DNA of 64,000 bases from Saccharothrix violaceirubra (GCF_014203755.1 NZ_JACHJS010000001.1:5456001-5520000), one strand, 5' to 3'. Shown: positions 54,426-64,000, numbered from the stretch's first letter. Notes: generated from the sequence alone by a model not told the origin. Made by a program: numbers and translations.

Positions 54426-55781
54426 TCACACCCTGCCCAGGCGTGCCAGCAGCACCGCCGACGGCACGGGGTGGGCGCCGCGGCGTCGGACGGAGTCGGC
54501 GACGGCCCGATCGGACGTGACCACCACCACGGGCCGGCCCTCCGGCTCGGCGGTCACCAACGCCCGGATCACGTCGTCCGCCAGCACACCCGGATCGCTG
54601 AACAGCACGCGCACACCTCGCGGCGCCGACGTGGGCACGGCCACCACGCCCGCGCCGTCGAACACCAGCGTGACCTCCGCGCCGGTCCGCGCGGCCAGCA
54701 CCGCGAGCTGGTGCACGAGCCGGTCCCGCTGGTCCGACAACGACAGTTCGGGGTAACCCGTCTTGGTGACGTTATAGCCGTCCACGATCAGGTGGACGGC
54801 CGGCAGGGCCAGCAGCCGGTCCAGCGCCGCCGGGTCCTCGACCCGGCCCACCGCGCCCTGCGCCGCGCTCGCACCGCGCACCAGGTCCGCCGGACGCGGT
54901 CCCGCACCGCCCAACGCCAACTCCCGACGCAGGCCGTTGACCGCGCCGTCGAGCGTGTCCACGAGCAGCGCCAGCCGCACCTCGTCGGCCTGCCGTGCCT
55001 CCTTGGCGGACTGCCGAGCCACGTCCGCGTCCGCGACGGCGCGTTGTGCCTTGGCCCGTTCGTTCTCGGCCCGCTCGCGTTCCCGGTCGCGTTCGGCGGT
55101 CACCCGCCGCACCTCCGCATCGGTCAGCGCCCGGACCTTCTCGACCTCGGCCGCCGCGGCCTCGGCCCGGTCCTTGGCCTCGCGCAACCGCACACCCTGC
55201 TCTCGCAGGCGTTTGCGCAGCCGCTCCAGCTCGACCTCGGCCTCCTCGCGGATCTTGTCCGCCGCGCCGCCGACCTCGGCGCGTTCGGTGCGCAACCGGT
55301 CCAGCTCGGACTCGAGGCGTTCCGCGCGCAGCACGGCCGTGTCCCGCTCGGCGCGCAACGACGCGTCCGACGCCCGCCGCCCGACCAGCTCCACGAAGTG
55401 CGCCGCGACCTCCTCGCCCTGCAGGATCGCCGCCGCGCCCGCCGTCACCGGGTCCGGCGAGGTGGTCTCCAACGTCGCGGGCCGGTTGCGGCGCAACCAC
55501 TCCACGACCGCCGCCCGGAAGTTCGCCGACCCGCGCAGCCCGCCGAGCAACGCCGACGCGCCCAACCGCGCGCGTTTCGTCGGCGCGAACCGCGCGACCG
55601 CCCGCAGCGACTGCGGCACGTCGACCTTCGCCAGCTCGCCCAGGGCATCGGCGCTCAACTCGGCCAGCCGCACGCGCAACGGCTCGGGCAACCCGGCCCA
55701 GTCCACGGCCGATTCGCCGACCGGGTCGTCCTCCGAGACCGCGTCGTCGGCCGTGTCCAGCGGCGTGATCGGGTCCTGCAC
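54426..55781 (-). CDS. NYN-domain RNA-binding protein with central coiled coil
   Basis: 451 residues. The N-terminal third is helical (RLAELSADALGELAKVDVPQ). A charged coiled coil occupies about 150-270 (RAERLESELDRLRTERAEV onward). The C-terminal 170 residues are a NYN (PIN-like) domain: LIVDGYNVTKTGYPELSLSDQRDRLV, VTLVFDGAG and VTSDRAVADSVRRRGA, with the acidic residues expected for RNase activity. It is divergent from the DnaQ/UvrC-like gene. Confidence 0.85.
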   Translation of the reverse strand: MQDPITPLDTADDAVSEDDPVGESAVDWAGLPEPLRVRLAELSADALGELAKVDVPQSLRAVARFAPTKRARLGASALLGGLRGSANFRAAVVEWLRRNRPATLETTSPDPVTAGAAAILQGEEVAAHFVELVGRRASDASLRAERDTAVLRAERLESELDRLRTERAEVGGAADKIREEAEVELERLRKRLREQGVRLREAKDRAEAAAAEVEKVRALTDAEVRRVTAERDRERERAENERAKAQRAVADADVARQSAKEARQADEVRLALLVDTLDGAVNGLRRELALGGAGPRPADLVRGASAAQGAVGRVEDPAALDRLLALPAVHLIVDGYNVTKTGYPELSLSDQRDRLVHQLAVLAARTGAEVTLVFDGAGVVAVPTSAPRGVRVLFSDPGVLADDVIRALVTAEPEGRPVVVVTSDRAVADSVRRRGAHPVPSAVLLARLGRV

Positions 55782-55885
55782 CCGTACAGGCTACGACCCG
55801 CGCACAGGCGACACCGATCCGGTAACGCGAGGTGGCGCGCCTTGTAATGAAGAATTGTCGGTGCCGACCATTATCGTCCCGGCCG

Positions 55886-57589
55886 ATGACCACTCAACTG
55901 TCGTTCGACGAGCTGGGAACCCCGTTGCGGGACACCACGTTCGTCGTGTTCGACCTGGAGACCACGGGCGGCAGCGCCACCGAGGACGCGATCACCGAGA
56001 TCGGCGCGGTGAAGGTGCGCGGCGGTCGGGTGCTGGGCGAGTTCGGCACGCTCGTCGACCCGCGGCGCGGCATCCCGCCGCAGGTGGTCGCGCTCACCGG
56101 CATCACGCAGGCGATGGTGTCCGCCGCGCCGGCGCTCGACGCGGTGCTGCCCGCGTTCCTGGAGTTCGTCGGCGACGCGGTGCTCGTGGCGCACAACTCC
56201 GGCTTCGACGTCGGCTTCCTCAAGGCCGCGTGCGAGCGGCACGGCTATCGACGGCCCACGTCGTCCGTGGTGTGCACGGTCAAGCTCGCCCGCCGTGTGC
56301 TGACCCGCGACGAGGCGCCGTCGTGCCGGTTGTCGGCGCTGTCCGCGCTGTTCGGCGTGGCCGAGATGCCCAACCACCGCGCGTTGACCGACGCGCGGGC
56401 CACCGTCGAGGTGCTGCACCGGCTGCTCGAACGCGTCGGCAACCAGGGCGTGCACTCGTTGGAGGAACTGCTCGCCTACCTGCCGGACGTGTCGCCGGCC
56501 CAGCGGCGCAAGCGGTCCCTGGCCGCGGACCTGCCGGCGGAACCGGGCGTGTACCTGTTCCGCGGCCCGTCGGACGAGGTGCTCTACGTCGGCACGGCGT
56601 CCGATCTGCGCCGCCGGGTGCGGCAGTACTTCACGGCGTCGGAGGGCCGTCGCCGGGTGCGCGAGATGGTGGCCTTGGCCGTGCGGGTCGACTCGGTGGT
56701 GTGCGCGCACGCGTTGGAGGCGTCGGTCCGCGAACTGCGCCTGCTCACCGCGTACAAACCCGCCTACAACCGCAGGTCGAAGAACGCGTCGGCGGCGTGG
56801 TGGCTGACCCTGACCGACGAGGCGTTCCCCCGGCTGTCGCTGGTCCGCACGCCGCGCCCGGGCGCCCTGGGGCCGTTCCGCACCCGGCGGTCGGCCGAGA
56901 ACGCGCTGGACGCCGTGCTCGACGCCGTGCCGCTGCGCGCGTGCAACCAGCGGATACCGGCTTCGGGCGGCAGCGGCACGCCGTGCGCGCTGTACGGGAT
57001 GGGTCGCTGCAAAGCGCCGTGCGCGGGCCTCCAGGACGTGACCGACTACGAGCCGGCCGCCACGACGTTCCGCGAGCTGGTGTCCGGCCGGACGACCGCG
57101 CCCCTGCACGACGTCGCGACCGCGTTGGAAGACCTTTCCGCCGCCGAGCGCTTCGAGGAGGCGGGCACCCGACGTGACCGCTTGGCCGCGTTGATCCGCG
57201 TCCTGGACCGGGGGCAACGCCTCGCGGCCCTGGCCGCGCTCCCCGAACTGGTGGTGGCCAGACCCGACGGCGAGTACGGCTGGGAGTTCGCGGTGGTGCG
57301 CCACGGCCGCCTGGCCTCGGCCGGGGTGGCCCGACGGGGCGTAGCACCGATGCCGGTCGTGGCGGCCCTGGTGGCGAGCGCGGAAACCGTGGTCCCGCGG
57401 CCCGGTCCGCTCTTCGGCACGCCACCCGAGGAGGTCGCCCTGGTCCTGCGGTGGATCGACCGACCGGGGTCGAGGCTGGTCCACTGCGACACCCCGTGGG
57501 CCTCGCCCGCGCGGGCCGCCGCGACCTGGCGGTCGTGGGCGGAACGCGCCGAGGCCGGCCGCGACCTGTACCGCCACGCCGAGCACTAG
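55886..57589 (+). CDS. DEDDh exonuclease fused to UvrC-type GIY-YIG domain (Rv2191-like)
   Basis: 567 residues from ATG 55886. Residues 1-180 are a DnaQ-like exonuclease (FDLETTGG, VAHNSGFDVGFL, HRALTDARATVEVL). A UvrC N-terminal GIY-YIG domain begins at about 215 (EPGVYLFRGPSDEVLYVGTASDLRRRVRQYF). The rest resembles the UvrC middle region, including a Cys-rich CALYGMGRCKAPC. It lacks the C-terminal UvrC nuclease. It is probably a repair nuclease of the Cho-like type and lies at the place of Rv2191. Confidence 0.9.
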   Translation: MTTQLSFDELGTPLRDTTFVVFDLETTGGSATEDAITEIGAVKVRGGRVLGEFGTLVDPRRGIPPQVVALTGITQAMVSAAPALDAVLPAFLEFVGDAVLVAHNSGFDVGFLKAACERHGYRRPTSSVVCTVKLARRVLTRDEAPSCRLSALSALFGVAEMPNHRALTDARATVEVLHRLLERVGNQGVHSLEELLAYLPDVSPAQRRKRSLAADLPAEPGVYLFRGPSDEVLYVGTASDLRRRVRQYFTASEGRRRVREMVALAVRVDSVVCAHALEASVRELRLLTAYKPAYNRRSKNASAAWWLTLTDEAFPRLSLVRTPRPGALGPFRTRRSAENALDAVLDAVPLRACNQRIPASGGSGTPCALYGMGRCKAPCAGLQDVTDYEPAATTFRELVSGRTTAPLHDVATALEDLSAAERFEEAGTRRDRLAALIRVLDRGQRLAALAALPELVVARPDGEYGWEFAVVRHGRLASAGVARRGVAPMPVVAALVASAETVVPRPGPLFGTPPEEVALVLRWIDRPGSRLVHCDTPWASPARAAATWRSWAERAEAGRDLYRHAEH

Positions 57590-57623
57590 CATTGGGCCCA
57601 CCCCGAGCACCCGAGGAGGACCC

Positions 57624-57899
57624 GTGATCACCGCGATCGTGCTGATCCAGGCCGCCGCCGACACCATCCCGGACGCGGCGCAGGCGATCGCCGACATCGA
57701 GGGCGTCACCGAGGTCTACTCGTGCGCCGGCGACGTCGACCTGATCGCCCTGGTGAAGGTGGAGCGCCACGAGGACCTGGCCGCCCTGGTCCCCGGCCGC
57801 ATCAGCAAGGTGCCCGGCGTCCTGAACACCGACACCCACATCTCGTTCCGCTCGTACTCCAAGCGGGACGCCGAGGACGCCTTCTCCATCGGCCTGTAG
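57624..57899 (+). CDS. Stand-alone Lrp/AsnC ligand-binding domain protein
   Basis: 91 residues. It consists only of the alpha/beta RAM domain (ITAIVLIQAAADTIPDAAQAI, VYSCAGDVDLIALVKV, KVPGVLNTDTHISFRSYS) with no helix-turn-helix. GAGGA before the GTG at 57624 is the ribosome binding site. Such proteins bind amino acids and oligomerise. It might interact with a full Lrp protein elsewhere. Confidence 0.88.
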   Translation: MITAIVLIQAAADTIPDAAQAIADIEGVTEVYSCAGDVDLIALVKVERHEDLAALVPGRISKVPGVLNTDTHISFRSYSKRDAEDAFSIGL

Positions 57900-57971
57900 C
57901 CCTGGCGTGTCCCCGCCCGCACGTCGGTGAGCCCGACGTGCCCGTTCGGGCTGCGCGGGTGCGGATCTCGT

Positions 57972-58103
57972 GGTGTCCGGACGCGAAAGTCACGGTGCCT
58001 GAACGCACAACTCGCGGTGTCCGAGTGCACAACTCGCGGTGTCCGAGTGCACAACTCGCGGTGTCCGAGTGCGTGTTTCAGGGTGTCCGAGTGGAGGACT
58101 CGC
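57972..58103 (-). repeat. 22-bp repeat array, locus C
   Basis: Six contiguous 22-bp units without any spacer. Read on the minus strand from 58103: unit a (58103-58082), unit b (58081-58060), c (58059-58038), c (58037-58016), c (58015-57994) and a diverged c (57993-57972). Unit a again carries the CGAGT-CCTCC-ACTCG hairpin core. The array lies in the convergent gap between the AsnC-like gene and qcrB, just beyond the qcrB terminator. Confidence 0.94.
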
Positions 58104-58110
58104 GGGTACG

Positions 58111-58147
58111 CGAGAGGCCCCGCACCCCAAGGGGGCGGGGCCTCTCG
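58111..58147. terminator. Terminator hairpin after qcrB
   Basis: CGAGAGGCCCCGC pairs perfectly with GCGGGGCCTCTCG. The 11-base loop contains a further CCCC/GGGG pairing. It lies 9 bp beyond the qcrB stop. Confidence 0.9.
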
Positions 58148-58156
58148 GCGGAGGGC

Positions 58157-59812
58157 TCAGGCTTCGTGCTTGCCGGGCAGGGCCGGCTTGTTCTCCGCGG
58201 TCAACGAGTCCGTCGCCGCACCGTGCTCGGCACGGGCACGCGCCAGCGCGGCGGTCTCCTCCGGCTTGTCCGGCGTCAGGAAGCTGCCGGGCACCGGGTG
58301 GCCGGCCGACCCCAGCTTGTTCATCTTCTTCGGCACGGACGCGCCCTGGTACTCCAACGGGAGCGGGTGGCCGTGGTCGTCCACCGGGCCCAGCGGCTGG
58401 TGGATCTCGATGAACTCGCCGTGCGGCAGGCGCTTGATGATGCCCGTCTCGACACCGTGCTCCAGCACCTCGCGGTCGGCGCGCTGGAGACCGATGCACA
58501 GCCGGTAGGTGAGGAAGTAGGCGATCGGCGGCAGCACGAGCAGGCCGATGCGGCCCATCCACGTCGTCGCGTTCAACGAGATGTCGAACTTGTACGCGAA
58601 GATGTCGTTCGCGCCCATGAGCAGCAGGACCATGAAGTACGTGATGGCCATGACGCCCAACGACGTCCGGACCGGCACGTCACGCGGACGCTGCAGCAGG
58701 TTGTGGTGCGCGTAGTCCTTGGTCATCTTGCGTTCGATCCACGGGTACGCGGCGGCGATGCCGGTCAGCAGCGGCAGACCGAGCATGAACGGCCAGAACG
58801 GCGCCGGGATCATGTAGTCGCCGAGGTACAGCTCCCACGCGGGCCAGATGCGGACCAGGCCGTCGGTCCAGCCCATGTACCAGTCGGGCTGCGAACCCGC
58901 CGACACCTGCGCCGGGTTGTACGGGCCGAAGTTCCACACCGGGTTGATCTGGAAGATGCCGCCCATGATCGCGGTGACGGCCGTGACCACGGCGAAGAAG
59001 CCGCCGCCCTTGGCCGCGAACACCGGCATGATCCGCACGCCGACGACGTTGGTCTCCTTGCGGCCCACGCCCGGGAACTGGGTGTGCTTCTGGTACCAGA
59101 CCAGGCCCAGGTGCACGGCGATCAGCGCCAGGATGATGCCCGGGATGACCAGGATGTGCAGCGTGTAGAGCCGCGGGATGATCTCGGTGCCGGGGAACTC
59201 GCCGCCGAACGCCAGCCAGTTGAGCCACGTGCCGATCACCGGGAACGAGATCAGCAGGGCCGCCATCACGCGCAGGCCGGTGCCGGACAGCAGGTCGTCG
59301 GGCAGCGAGTAGCCGAGGAAGCCCTCGATCGCGCCGAGCATGAACAGCACGATGCCGATGACCCAGTTGATCTCACGGGGACGCCGGAAGGCACCCGTGA
59401 AGAAGATCCGGAACATGTGCACGACGATCGCGGCCATGAACAGCAGCGCGGCCCAGTGGTGGACCTGCCGGACGAACAGACCGCCGCGCACCTCGAACGA
59501 GATCTGCAGCGTCGACTCGAACGCCCGGGACATCTCGATGCCCTGGAGGTTCACGAAGCTGCCGTGATAGACGACCTCCTCCATGGAGGGGTCGAAGAAC
59601 AGCGCCAGGTAGGTGCCCGACAGCAGCAGGATGATGAAGCTGTAGAGCGCGATCTCGCCGAGCAGGAACGACCAGTGCGTCGGGAAGACCTTGTTCAACT
59701 GCTTGCGGATGCCGCCCGCCATGTGGAACCGGTCGTCGGCCCACTTCGCGGCGCCGCCCGCCAAGCGGGCCCCGGCACCCTGCCGCTTTGTCGGCGTGGT
59801 GATGCCGCTCAT
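58157..59812 (-). CDS. qcrB: Cytochrome bc1 complex cytochrome b subunit
   Basis: 551 residues from ATG 59812, overlapping the qcrA stop (ATGA). About nine membrane helices. Haem-b histidines lie in [24 protein letters not shown] and [26 protein letters not shown]. The quinol-site signature is PEW-like ([12 protein letters not shown]). A C-terminal extension of about 120 residues beyond the bc1 core is usual in actinobacteria. It transfers electrons from menaquinol within the bc1-aa3 supercomplex. Confidence 0.96.
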   Translation of the reverse strand: MSGITTPTKRQGAGARLAGGAAKWADDRFHMAGGIRKQLNKVFPTHWSFLLGEIALYSFIILLLSGTYLALFFDPSMEEVVYHGSFVNLQGIEMSRAFESTLQISFEVRGGLFVRQVHHWAALLFMAAIVVHMFRIFFTGAFRRPREINWVIGIVLFMLGAIEGFLGYSLPDDLLSGTGLRVMAALLISFPVIGTWLNWLAFGGEFPGTEIIPRLYTLHILVIPGIILALIAVHLGLVWYQKHTQFPGVGRKETNVVGVRIMPVFAAKGGGFFAVVTAVTAIMGGIFQINPVWNFGPYNPAQVSAGSQPDWYMGWTDGLVRIWPAWELYLGDYMIPAPFWPFMLGLPLLTGIAAAYPWIERKMTKDYAHHNLLQRPRDVPVRTSLGVMAITYFMVLLLMGANDIFAYKFDISLNATTWMGRIGLLVLPPIAYFLTYRLCIGLQRADREVLEHGVETGIIKRLPHGEFIEIHQPLGPVDDHGHPLPLEYQGASVPKKMNKLGSAGHPVPGSFLTPDKPEETAALARARAEHGAATDSLTAENKPALPGKHEA

Positions 59813-60933
59813 GACTTACGCTCCCAGAACGCCGGACCCACGGCCTCGATGAAGTCGCCGCGGGCGATCAGGTAACCGTCTTCGTCCACGGTGATCGGGA
59901 GCTGCGGGAGCGCCCGGGTGGCCGGGCCGAAGCGCGGCTTGCCGTAGTGGAAGACGTCGAACTGCGACTGGTGGCAGGGGCACAGCAGCAGACCGGTCTG
60001 CTGCTCGTACAGGGAGGTCGGGCACCCGAGGTGGGTGCAGATCTTCGAGTACGCGTAGAAGTCGCCGTAGTTGAACTCCTCCTGACCGTCCCGCTTCACG
60101 ACCTCCTGGCCGGGACGCAGGCGGATCAGCATGACCGGGTTGTCGGCCCGCTTGAGGGCGGCGACCAGCGCTTCCTCGTCGTCGCGTTCGGACTCGCGGA
60201 ACGGGAACACGGTCTCGAAGCCACCGGCGGCCAGGTCCTCGGGCCGGATCAGCTCGACGTCGTGGAACCGGCCGGTGTGCCGGCGCAGGTAGACCTTCTC
60301 GCCGTTCTCGGCCTTCCACCCGGTGTGCCACAGCGAGTTCTTGGTCTCGCTGTCCTGCCACGGGTTCTTGACCAGCGCGCCCAGCGGCACGGCCAGCACG
60401 CCGAGGCCGAACACGCCGGCGCCCAGGCCCGCGGTCCGCTTGATCAGCGACCGGCGGCCGATCGTGGAGCGCACGCCCGCGTCGGCGAGTTCGGCGAGCA
60501 CCGTGGCCTTGTCGATCTCGGGCGAGCCGCCGTCGTGGCGCTGCTGGACGGCCAGCTCCTCCGGGATGAACTTCTTGGTGTACAGCAGCGCGCCGACGCC
60601 CAGGGCCAGGATGGACAGGCCGAGCGTGAAACCGATGAGCGGCGTGTACAGGCTGTACAGGATGTGCTCGTCGGTGTGCGGCGCCTCGTACTTCCACGGC
60701 CAGAACAGGAACGCGCCGAGGAACGCCAGGCCGGCGAGCGCGGCGATGGTGAACCACAGTGCGACGGTCCGCTCGGCCCGGCGCTCCGCGCGCGTGCCCT
60801 TGACCGGCCAACGCTCCTCGTAGTGGACGAGTTCGACGCCGTCGATGGCGGTACCGAGCTTGACCAGCTCGTCCCGGTCCATGTCCGCGAGTTCCGCCTC
60901 CGAGGGCAGCCCGTCCGGCTTACCGCCGCTCAT
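59809..60933 (-). CDS. qcrA: Cytochrome bc1 complex Rieske iron-sulfur subunit
   Basis: 374 residues from ATG 60933, coupled by ATGA to qcrC. Three N-terminal membrane helices (from about residue 55) place the Rieske domain outside. The 2Fe-2S ligands are in CTHLGCP and CPCHQSQFD near residues 315-340. [24 protein letters not shown] resembles a twin-arginine-like segment lacking the second Arg. It accepts electrons from menaquinol and passes them to QcrC. Confidence 0.96.
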   Translation of the reverse strand: MSGGKPDGLPSEAELADMDRDELVKLGTAIDGVELVHYEERWPVKGTRAERRAERTVALWFTIAALAGLAFLGAFLFWPWKYEAPHTDEHILYSLYTPLIGFTLGLSILALGVGALLYTKKFIPEELAVQQRHDGGSPEIDKATVLAELADAGVRSTIGRRSLIKRTAGLGAGVFGLGVLAVPLGALVKNPWQDSETKNSLWHTGWKAENGEKVYLRRHTGRFHDVELIRPEDLAAGGFETVFPFRESERDDEEALVAALKRADNPVMLIRLRPGQEVVKRDGQEEFNYGDFYAYSKICTHLGCPTSLYEQQTGLLLCPCHQSQFDVFHYGKPRFGPATRALPQLPITVDEDGYLIARGDFIEAVGPAFWERKS

Positions 60934-61736
60934 GCCTTGGCTCCGATCCAGAGGGTCACGCCGATCAGGGCGGCGATACCCACGATGAACGCGATCAGGC
61001 CCTCCGATACCGGCCCGAGGCCGCCGAGGGGGGCGCCGCCGGGGTTGTTGTTCCCGTCGGTCACCGACTTGATGTACGCGATGATGTCCTTCTTCTCCTC
61101 CGGCGTGAGCTGCCGGTCGGAGAACTTCGGCATGTTCTGCGGACCGGTGAGCATCGCCGTGTACAGCTGCTCCTCGGTCACGCCGTCCAGCTCGGGTGCG
61201 AACTTCCCGGACGACAGCGCCCCGCCGCGACCGGTGAAGTTGTGGCACGCCGCGCAGTTGAGGCGGAACAGCTCGCCGCCGCGGGCCGGGTCCTCGCCGC
61301 GGAGCGCTTCGCCACGCTCCTCGGGGGTCTCCGGGCCGCCGCCACGCGACTGGATGAAGGCGCCGAGCGCCTCGATCTCCTCGGGCGAGAACGCCGCCGG
61401 CTTGCGCTGGGCCTGGGCCTCCTGGCGGGCCATCGGCATGCGGCCGGAGGACACCTGGAAGTAGACGGCCGCCTCGCCGACACCGATCAGGCTCGGGCCG
61501 CGGTCCTCGACGCCGTCGAGGTTCGCGCCGTGGCAGCTGATGCAGGTGTTGTTGTAGAGCTGCTCGCCCAGTCGCACCTGCGCCGGGTCCTCCGTCGCCT
61601 GCGCGGTCTGCGGCTGCGGTGCCAGCGCGCTGAACAGGAAGCCCGCGCTCAACAGCGCGAAGCCCAGCGCGAGCAGGCCCGAGATCCGCCGACGCAGCTT
61701 GCTGCGCTTCCGGGCCCGTGTGGTGATGGTGGTCAT
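60930..61736 (-). CDS. qcrC: Diheme cytochrome c subunit of bc1 complex
   Basis: 268 residues from ATG 61736. A basic N-terminus and one membrane helix (about 17-38) lead into two cytochrome c domains with CISCH (Cys65-His69) and CAACH (Cys161-His165). One C-terminal helix ([18 protein letters not shown]) follows. Two c-type haems replace a soluble cytochrome c in actinobacteria, carrying electrons directly to the aa3 oxidase. The gene lies 44 bp after ctaE. Confidence 0.96.
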   Translation of the reverse strand: MTTITTRARKRSKLRRRISGLLALGFALLSAGFLFSALAPQPQTAQATEDPAQVRLGEQLYNNTCISCHGANLDGVEDRGPSLIGVGEAAVYFQVSSGRMPMARQEAQAQRKPAAFSPEEIEALGAFIQSRGGGPETPEERGEALRGEDPARGGELFRLNCAACHNFTGRGGALSSGKFAPELDGVTEEQLYTAMLTGPQNMPKFSDRQLTPEEKKDIIAYIKSVTDGNNNPGGAPLGGLGPVSEGLIAFIVGIAALIGVTLWIGAKA

Positions 61737-61780
61737 GAGAACGGCAACCCTTGCTGGTGGGAGTTCGGGGTTCGGGCTGG

Positions 61781-62389
61781 TCAGGGCACGATGTAGATGA
61801 TGGCGAACAGGCCGATCCACACCACGTCGACGAAGTGCCAGTAGTACGACACGACGATGGCCGAGGTCGCCTGTGCCGGCGTGAACTTGCTCAGCTTCGT
61901 ACGCACCAGCAGGTAGACGAACGCGATCAGGCCGCCGATCACGTGCAGACCGTGGAAGCCGGTCGTCAGGTAGAAGACGGTGCCGTACGCGGACCCGGGG
62001 ATCGTGGTGCCCTCGTGCACGAGGTTGATGTACTCACCCGCCTGGCCGGCGACGAAGATCGCGCCCATGATCAACGTGACGACGTACCACCGACGGAGGC
62101 CGAACACGTCGCCACGCTCGGCGGCGAACACGCCAAGCTGACAGGTGAACGACGATGCCACCAGGATGACCGTGAAGAACAGTGCGTAAGGCACGTTCAG
62201 CTCGGTCGGCTCCGGCGGCCAGTGCCCTTCGTTCTGGGCCTTCACCGTGAAGTACATGGCGAAGAGCCCGGCGAAGAACATGAGCTCACTGGACAGCCAG
62301 ACGATCGTGCCGACGCTGACCATGTTCGGGCGGTTCAGCGAGTGCACGCGCTGGCCGATTGAGGGCGCTGCCGTTGTCACACGACGCAT
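61781..62389 (-). CDS. ctaE: Cytochrome c oxidase subunit III
   Basis: 202 residues from ATG 62389 (a GTG at 62380 is an alternative). Five membrane helices and the signatures [34 protein letters not shown] and [16 protein letters not shown] define the short, five-helix subunit III of actinobacterial aa3 oxidases. It is the first gene of the ctaE-qcrCAB operon, which builds the bc1-aa3 supercomplex. Confidence 0.96.
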   Translation of the reverse strand: MRRVTTAAPSIGQRVHSLNRPNMVSVGTIVWLSSELMFFAGLFAMYFTVKAQNEGHWPPEPTELNVPYALFFTVILVASSFTCQLGVFAAERGDVFGLRRWYVVTLIMGAIFVAGQAGEYINLVHEGTTIPGSAYGTVFYLTTGFHGLHVIGGLIAFVYLLVRTKLSKFTPAQATSAIVVSYYWHFVDVVWIGLFAIIYIVP

Positions 62390-62471
62390 TATTGCTTGCA
62401 GGTTTTCGCTCCGCCCATCGGGTCCGGGGCGGGTCGACGGGTCGTCTCGATCACAGGTCGGAGTGGGTGCG

Positions 62472-62969
62472 ATGGGACTGCTGGACGCCTTGCGACGAAG
62501 GCTCGCGCGCGGTGCCGTACCGACGTTGGCGATCGACTCGCCGGGGCTGCGCGTGGTCGTGACCGCGTTCGACCTCGTCGAGGCCGACTCGGCGGTGCTG
62601 GCCCGGTCGCCCGAGTGGGACCCCGCCGCCGACGCCGTGCTGCGCCACCACCTCGAACTGCCCGCTGACCAGGTACAACGCGCGCGCGAGCTGCTCGCGC
62701 CGGACGGGTGGGAGCTGCGGGAGGGCTCGCCCGCGTACGCGTTGCGCGTGCAGAAGCTGGACGTGCTGGGCTGCGCCCGGGAGCGGTCCCGGATGGCCGG
62801 GCTCGCCCAGCGGCTGGGCGGCGACTGGATCGGATGGGACGCGCTTCAGGTGTGCCGGGGTAATGCGGATAACATCGTCGCAACCTGGCACCCGACCCGC
62901 CGGAGGACCGCAGATGAGCGCGCAACCGACCAGGATCCTGGTGTTCAGCCACCGCCCCGAGGTGCGTGA
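62472..62969 (+). CDS. Hypothetical protein
   Basis: 165 residues from ATG 62472 ([22 protein letters not shown]). A compact alpha/beta protein with [35 protein letters not shown] and an aromatic later part. No family is recognised with confidence. The stop lies 56 bp inside the next gene in another frame, so the last 20 or so residues are unusual in composition ([14 protein letters not shown]). Divergent from ctaE. Confidence 0.65.
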   Translation: MGLLDALRRRLARGAVPTLAIDSPGLRVVVTAFDLVEADSAVLARSPEWDPAADAVLRHHLELPADQVQRARELLAPDGWELREGSPAYALRVQKLDVLGCARERSRMAGLAQRLGGDWIGWDALQVCRGNADNIVATWHPTRRRTADERATDQDPGVQPPPRGA

Positions 62970-63324
62970 GACGATCATCACTGCGGTCGGCCGCCGACCC
63001 GCGCCCGACCTGGGCCGCGTCGACTACGTGGAGGTCGGCGCGATCGCGGACGTCCTGTACGAGATGGACAAGGGCGGCGTCGACCTCGCGATCCTCGACG
63101 GCGAGGCGCAGCCCACCGGCGGCATGGGCCTGTCCCGGCAGCTCAAGAACGAGATCGCCGACTGCCCCCCGATCGTGGTGGCGGTGCGGCGCAAGGACGA
63201 CCGGTGGCTGGCCACGTGGTCGCAGGCGGACGCGGTGATCGTCCACCCGCTCGACCCGCTGGCCGCCGCCGAGACCGTGGCCGAGGTGCTGCGGTCGACG
63301 GCCGTTCCCGTCGTGCGCGGCTGA
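62914..63324 (+). CDS. Receiver-like (pseudo-receiver) protein
   Basis: 136 residues from ATG 62914, with GGAGG at 62901-62905 upstream. A single CheY-like fold is suggested by [50 protein letters not shown] and AVIVHPLDPLAAAETVAEVL. The acidic pair at the end of strand 1 is replaced by SHR and the usual lysine is missing, so it is probably not phosphorylated. There is no output domain. It is encoded 5 bp before trpD. Confidence 0.75.
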   Translation: MSAQPTRILVFSHRPEVRETIITAVGRRPAPDLGRVDYVEVGAIADVLYEMDKGGVDLAILDGEAQPTGGMGLSRQLKNEIADCPPIVVAVRRKDDRWLATWSQADAVIVHPLDPLAAAETVAEVLRSTAVPVVRG

Positions 63325-63329
63325 CCGCC

Positions 63330-64000
63330 ATGACGGCTCTGTCCTGGCCTTCGCTGCTGTCCAGACTCGTCGACCGCGGGGACCTGTCCGAAGAGGACAC
63401 CTCGTGGGCGATGGACCAGATCATGTCCGGCGCGGCGACGCAGGCGCAGATCGGCGGGTTCGCGGTCGCGCTGCGCGCCAAGGGCGAGACGCCCGCCGAG
63501 GTGGACGGCCTGGCCTCGGCGATGCTGCGGCACGCACGCCGGTTCACCGTGGACGTGCGGTCGATGGACGTCGTCGGCACGGGCGGTGACAACTCCGGGT
63601 CGGTGAACATCTCGACCATGGCAGCGCTGGTCACGGCGGCGGCGGGCGTGCCCGTGGTGAAGCACGGCAACCGCGCGGCGTCGTCGCAGACCGGCACGGC
63701 CGACGTGCTGGAGGCGTTGGGCGTCGCCATCGACCTGCCCGCTACGGGGGTCCAGCGGACCCTGGCCGAACTGGGCATCGGTTTCTGCTTCGCCCCGATC
63801 TTCCACCCGGCGTTCCGCTACACCAGCGGCCCCCGGCGTGAGCTGGGCATTCCCACCCCGTTCAACCTGCTCGGACCGCTGACCAACCCGGCGCAGCCGG
63901 ACGCGGGCCTGATCGGCTGCGGCCGGGACGGCGTCGGCGGGCTGATCGCGTCGGTGTTCGCGCGGCGCGGCAAGACGGCGCTGGTGGTGCGCGGCGACGA
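63330..64000 (+). CDS. trpD: Anthranilate phosphoribosyltransferase, 3' part beyond the window
   Basis: The first 223 residues or so from ATG 63330 are present; the gene runs off the end of the window. The PRPP-binding loop is VGTGGDNSGSVNIST near residue 83, followed by VVKHGNRAASSQTGTADVLEALG and FCFAPIFHPAFRY, which carry the anthranilate and phosphate contacts. The enzyme makes phosphoribosylanthranilate in tryptophan synthesis. The position corresponds to Rv2192c (trpD) but it is transcribed away from ctaE. Confidence 0.96.
   Translation, partial: MTALSWPSLLSRLVDRGDLSEEDTSWAMDQIMSGAATQAQIGGFAVALRAKGETPAEVDGLASAMLRHARRFTVDVRSMDVVGTGGDNSGSVNISTMAALVTAAAGVPVVKHGNRAASSQTGTADVLEALGVAIDLPATGVQRTLAELGIGFCFAPIFHPAFRYTSGPRRELGIPTPFNLLGPLTNPAQPDAGLIGCGRDGVGGLIASVFARRGKTALVVRGD

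Overview
The window is a high-GC actinomycete chromosome segment, most likely from the Pseudonocardiales (Saccharothrix, Actinosynnema, Lentzea or Amycolatopsis type). Four things point there: frequent GTG starts with GTGA/ATGA stop-start overlaps; LexA boxes of the TCGAAC-N4-GTTCGA form; a mycothiol-type enzyme family; and a long stretch whose gene order matches, from memory, the Mycobacterium tuberculosis Rv2170-Rv2196 block (lppM, metF, idsA-like, mptA, Rv2175c, pknL, class II DAHP synthase, Rv2179c RNase, Rv2182c acyltransferase, ArsA-like, START, fadD15, pimB, Rv2189c, ripC-like, Rv2191, trpD, ctaE, qcrCAB). The phosphofructokinase closely resembles the Amycolatopsis PPi-dependent enzyme.

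Layout. 1-4067: Entner-Doudoroff pair edd-eda, a HAD phosphatase, a YqeB-like membrane protein and DUF3046. 4068-6744: SOS-controlled recA and, after a 690-bp repeat-rich gap, recX. 6826-12373: phosphotransferase, cupin/LysR divergent pair, micro-membrane protein, and a membrane-anchored Hsp70-like protein coupled to an MFS transporter. 12494-19855: Lhr-type helicase, a 1.1-kb gene-free repeat-rich tract, and a PhoD-like phosphatase. 19860-22376: an apparently LexA-controlled HEPN/mycothiol-enzyme operon diverging from a YbaK-GNAT pair. 22419-35373: DUF885, lppM, metF, a carotenoid set (crtE-like, crtI, crtB) interleaved with mptA, a small DNA-binding protein diverging from a PASTA kinase, and DAHP synthase. 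35426-38962: DUF2891 and phosphofructokinase, separated by an IS150-like IS3-family element that sits in the loop of a terminator. 39042-47432: RNase, acyltransferase, small membrane protein, glucokinase-like ROK/ArsA/START operon, metallophosphoesterase, SRPBCC protein and fadD15. 47730-55781: a 980-aa AfsR-like regulator, the ripC-metalloprotease-pimB operon and a NYN protein. 55886-64000: DnaQ/UvrC-like nuclease, stand-alone AsnC ligand domain, the ctaE-qcrC-qcrA-qcrB respiratory operon, two small proteins and the start of trpD.

The strongest unexplained signal is a family of strictly 22-bp-periodic repeats at three loci (40926-41458, 50616-50770, 57972-58103). Each lies in a convergent gap, each begins with the same ordered units (a, then b, then several c), and at two gene ends the repeat supplies the C-terminal codons of the neighbouring protein. 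The 40.9-kb copy is an inverted pair of arms. Other points of note: the terminator-loop IS insertion and a fold-back at the IS left end; the Asp104/Lys124 PPi signature in phosphofructokinase alongside edd-eda; a near-perfect LexA box at a HEPN operon; and two degenerate CGG-rich repeat tracts (recA-recX and 17.2-18.1 kb). No tRNA, rRNA, CRISPR array or prophage was recognised.
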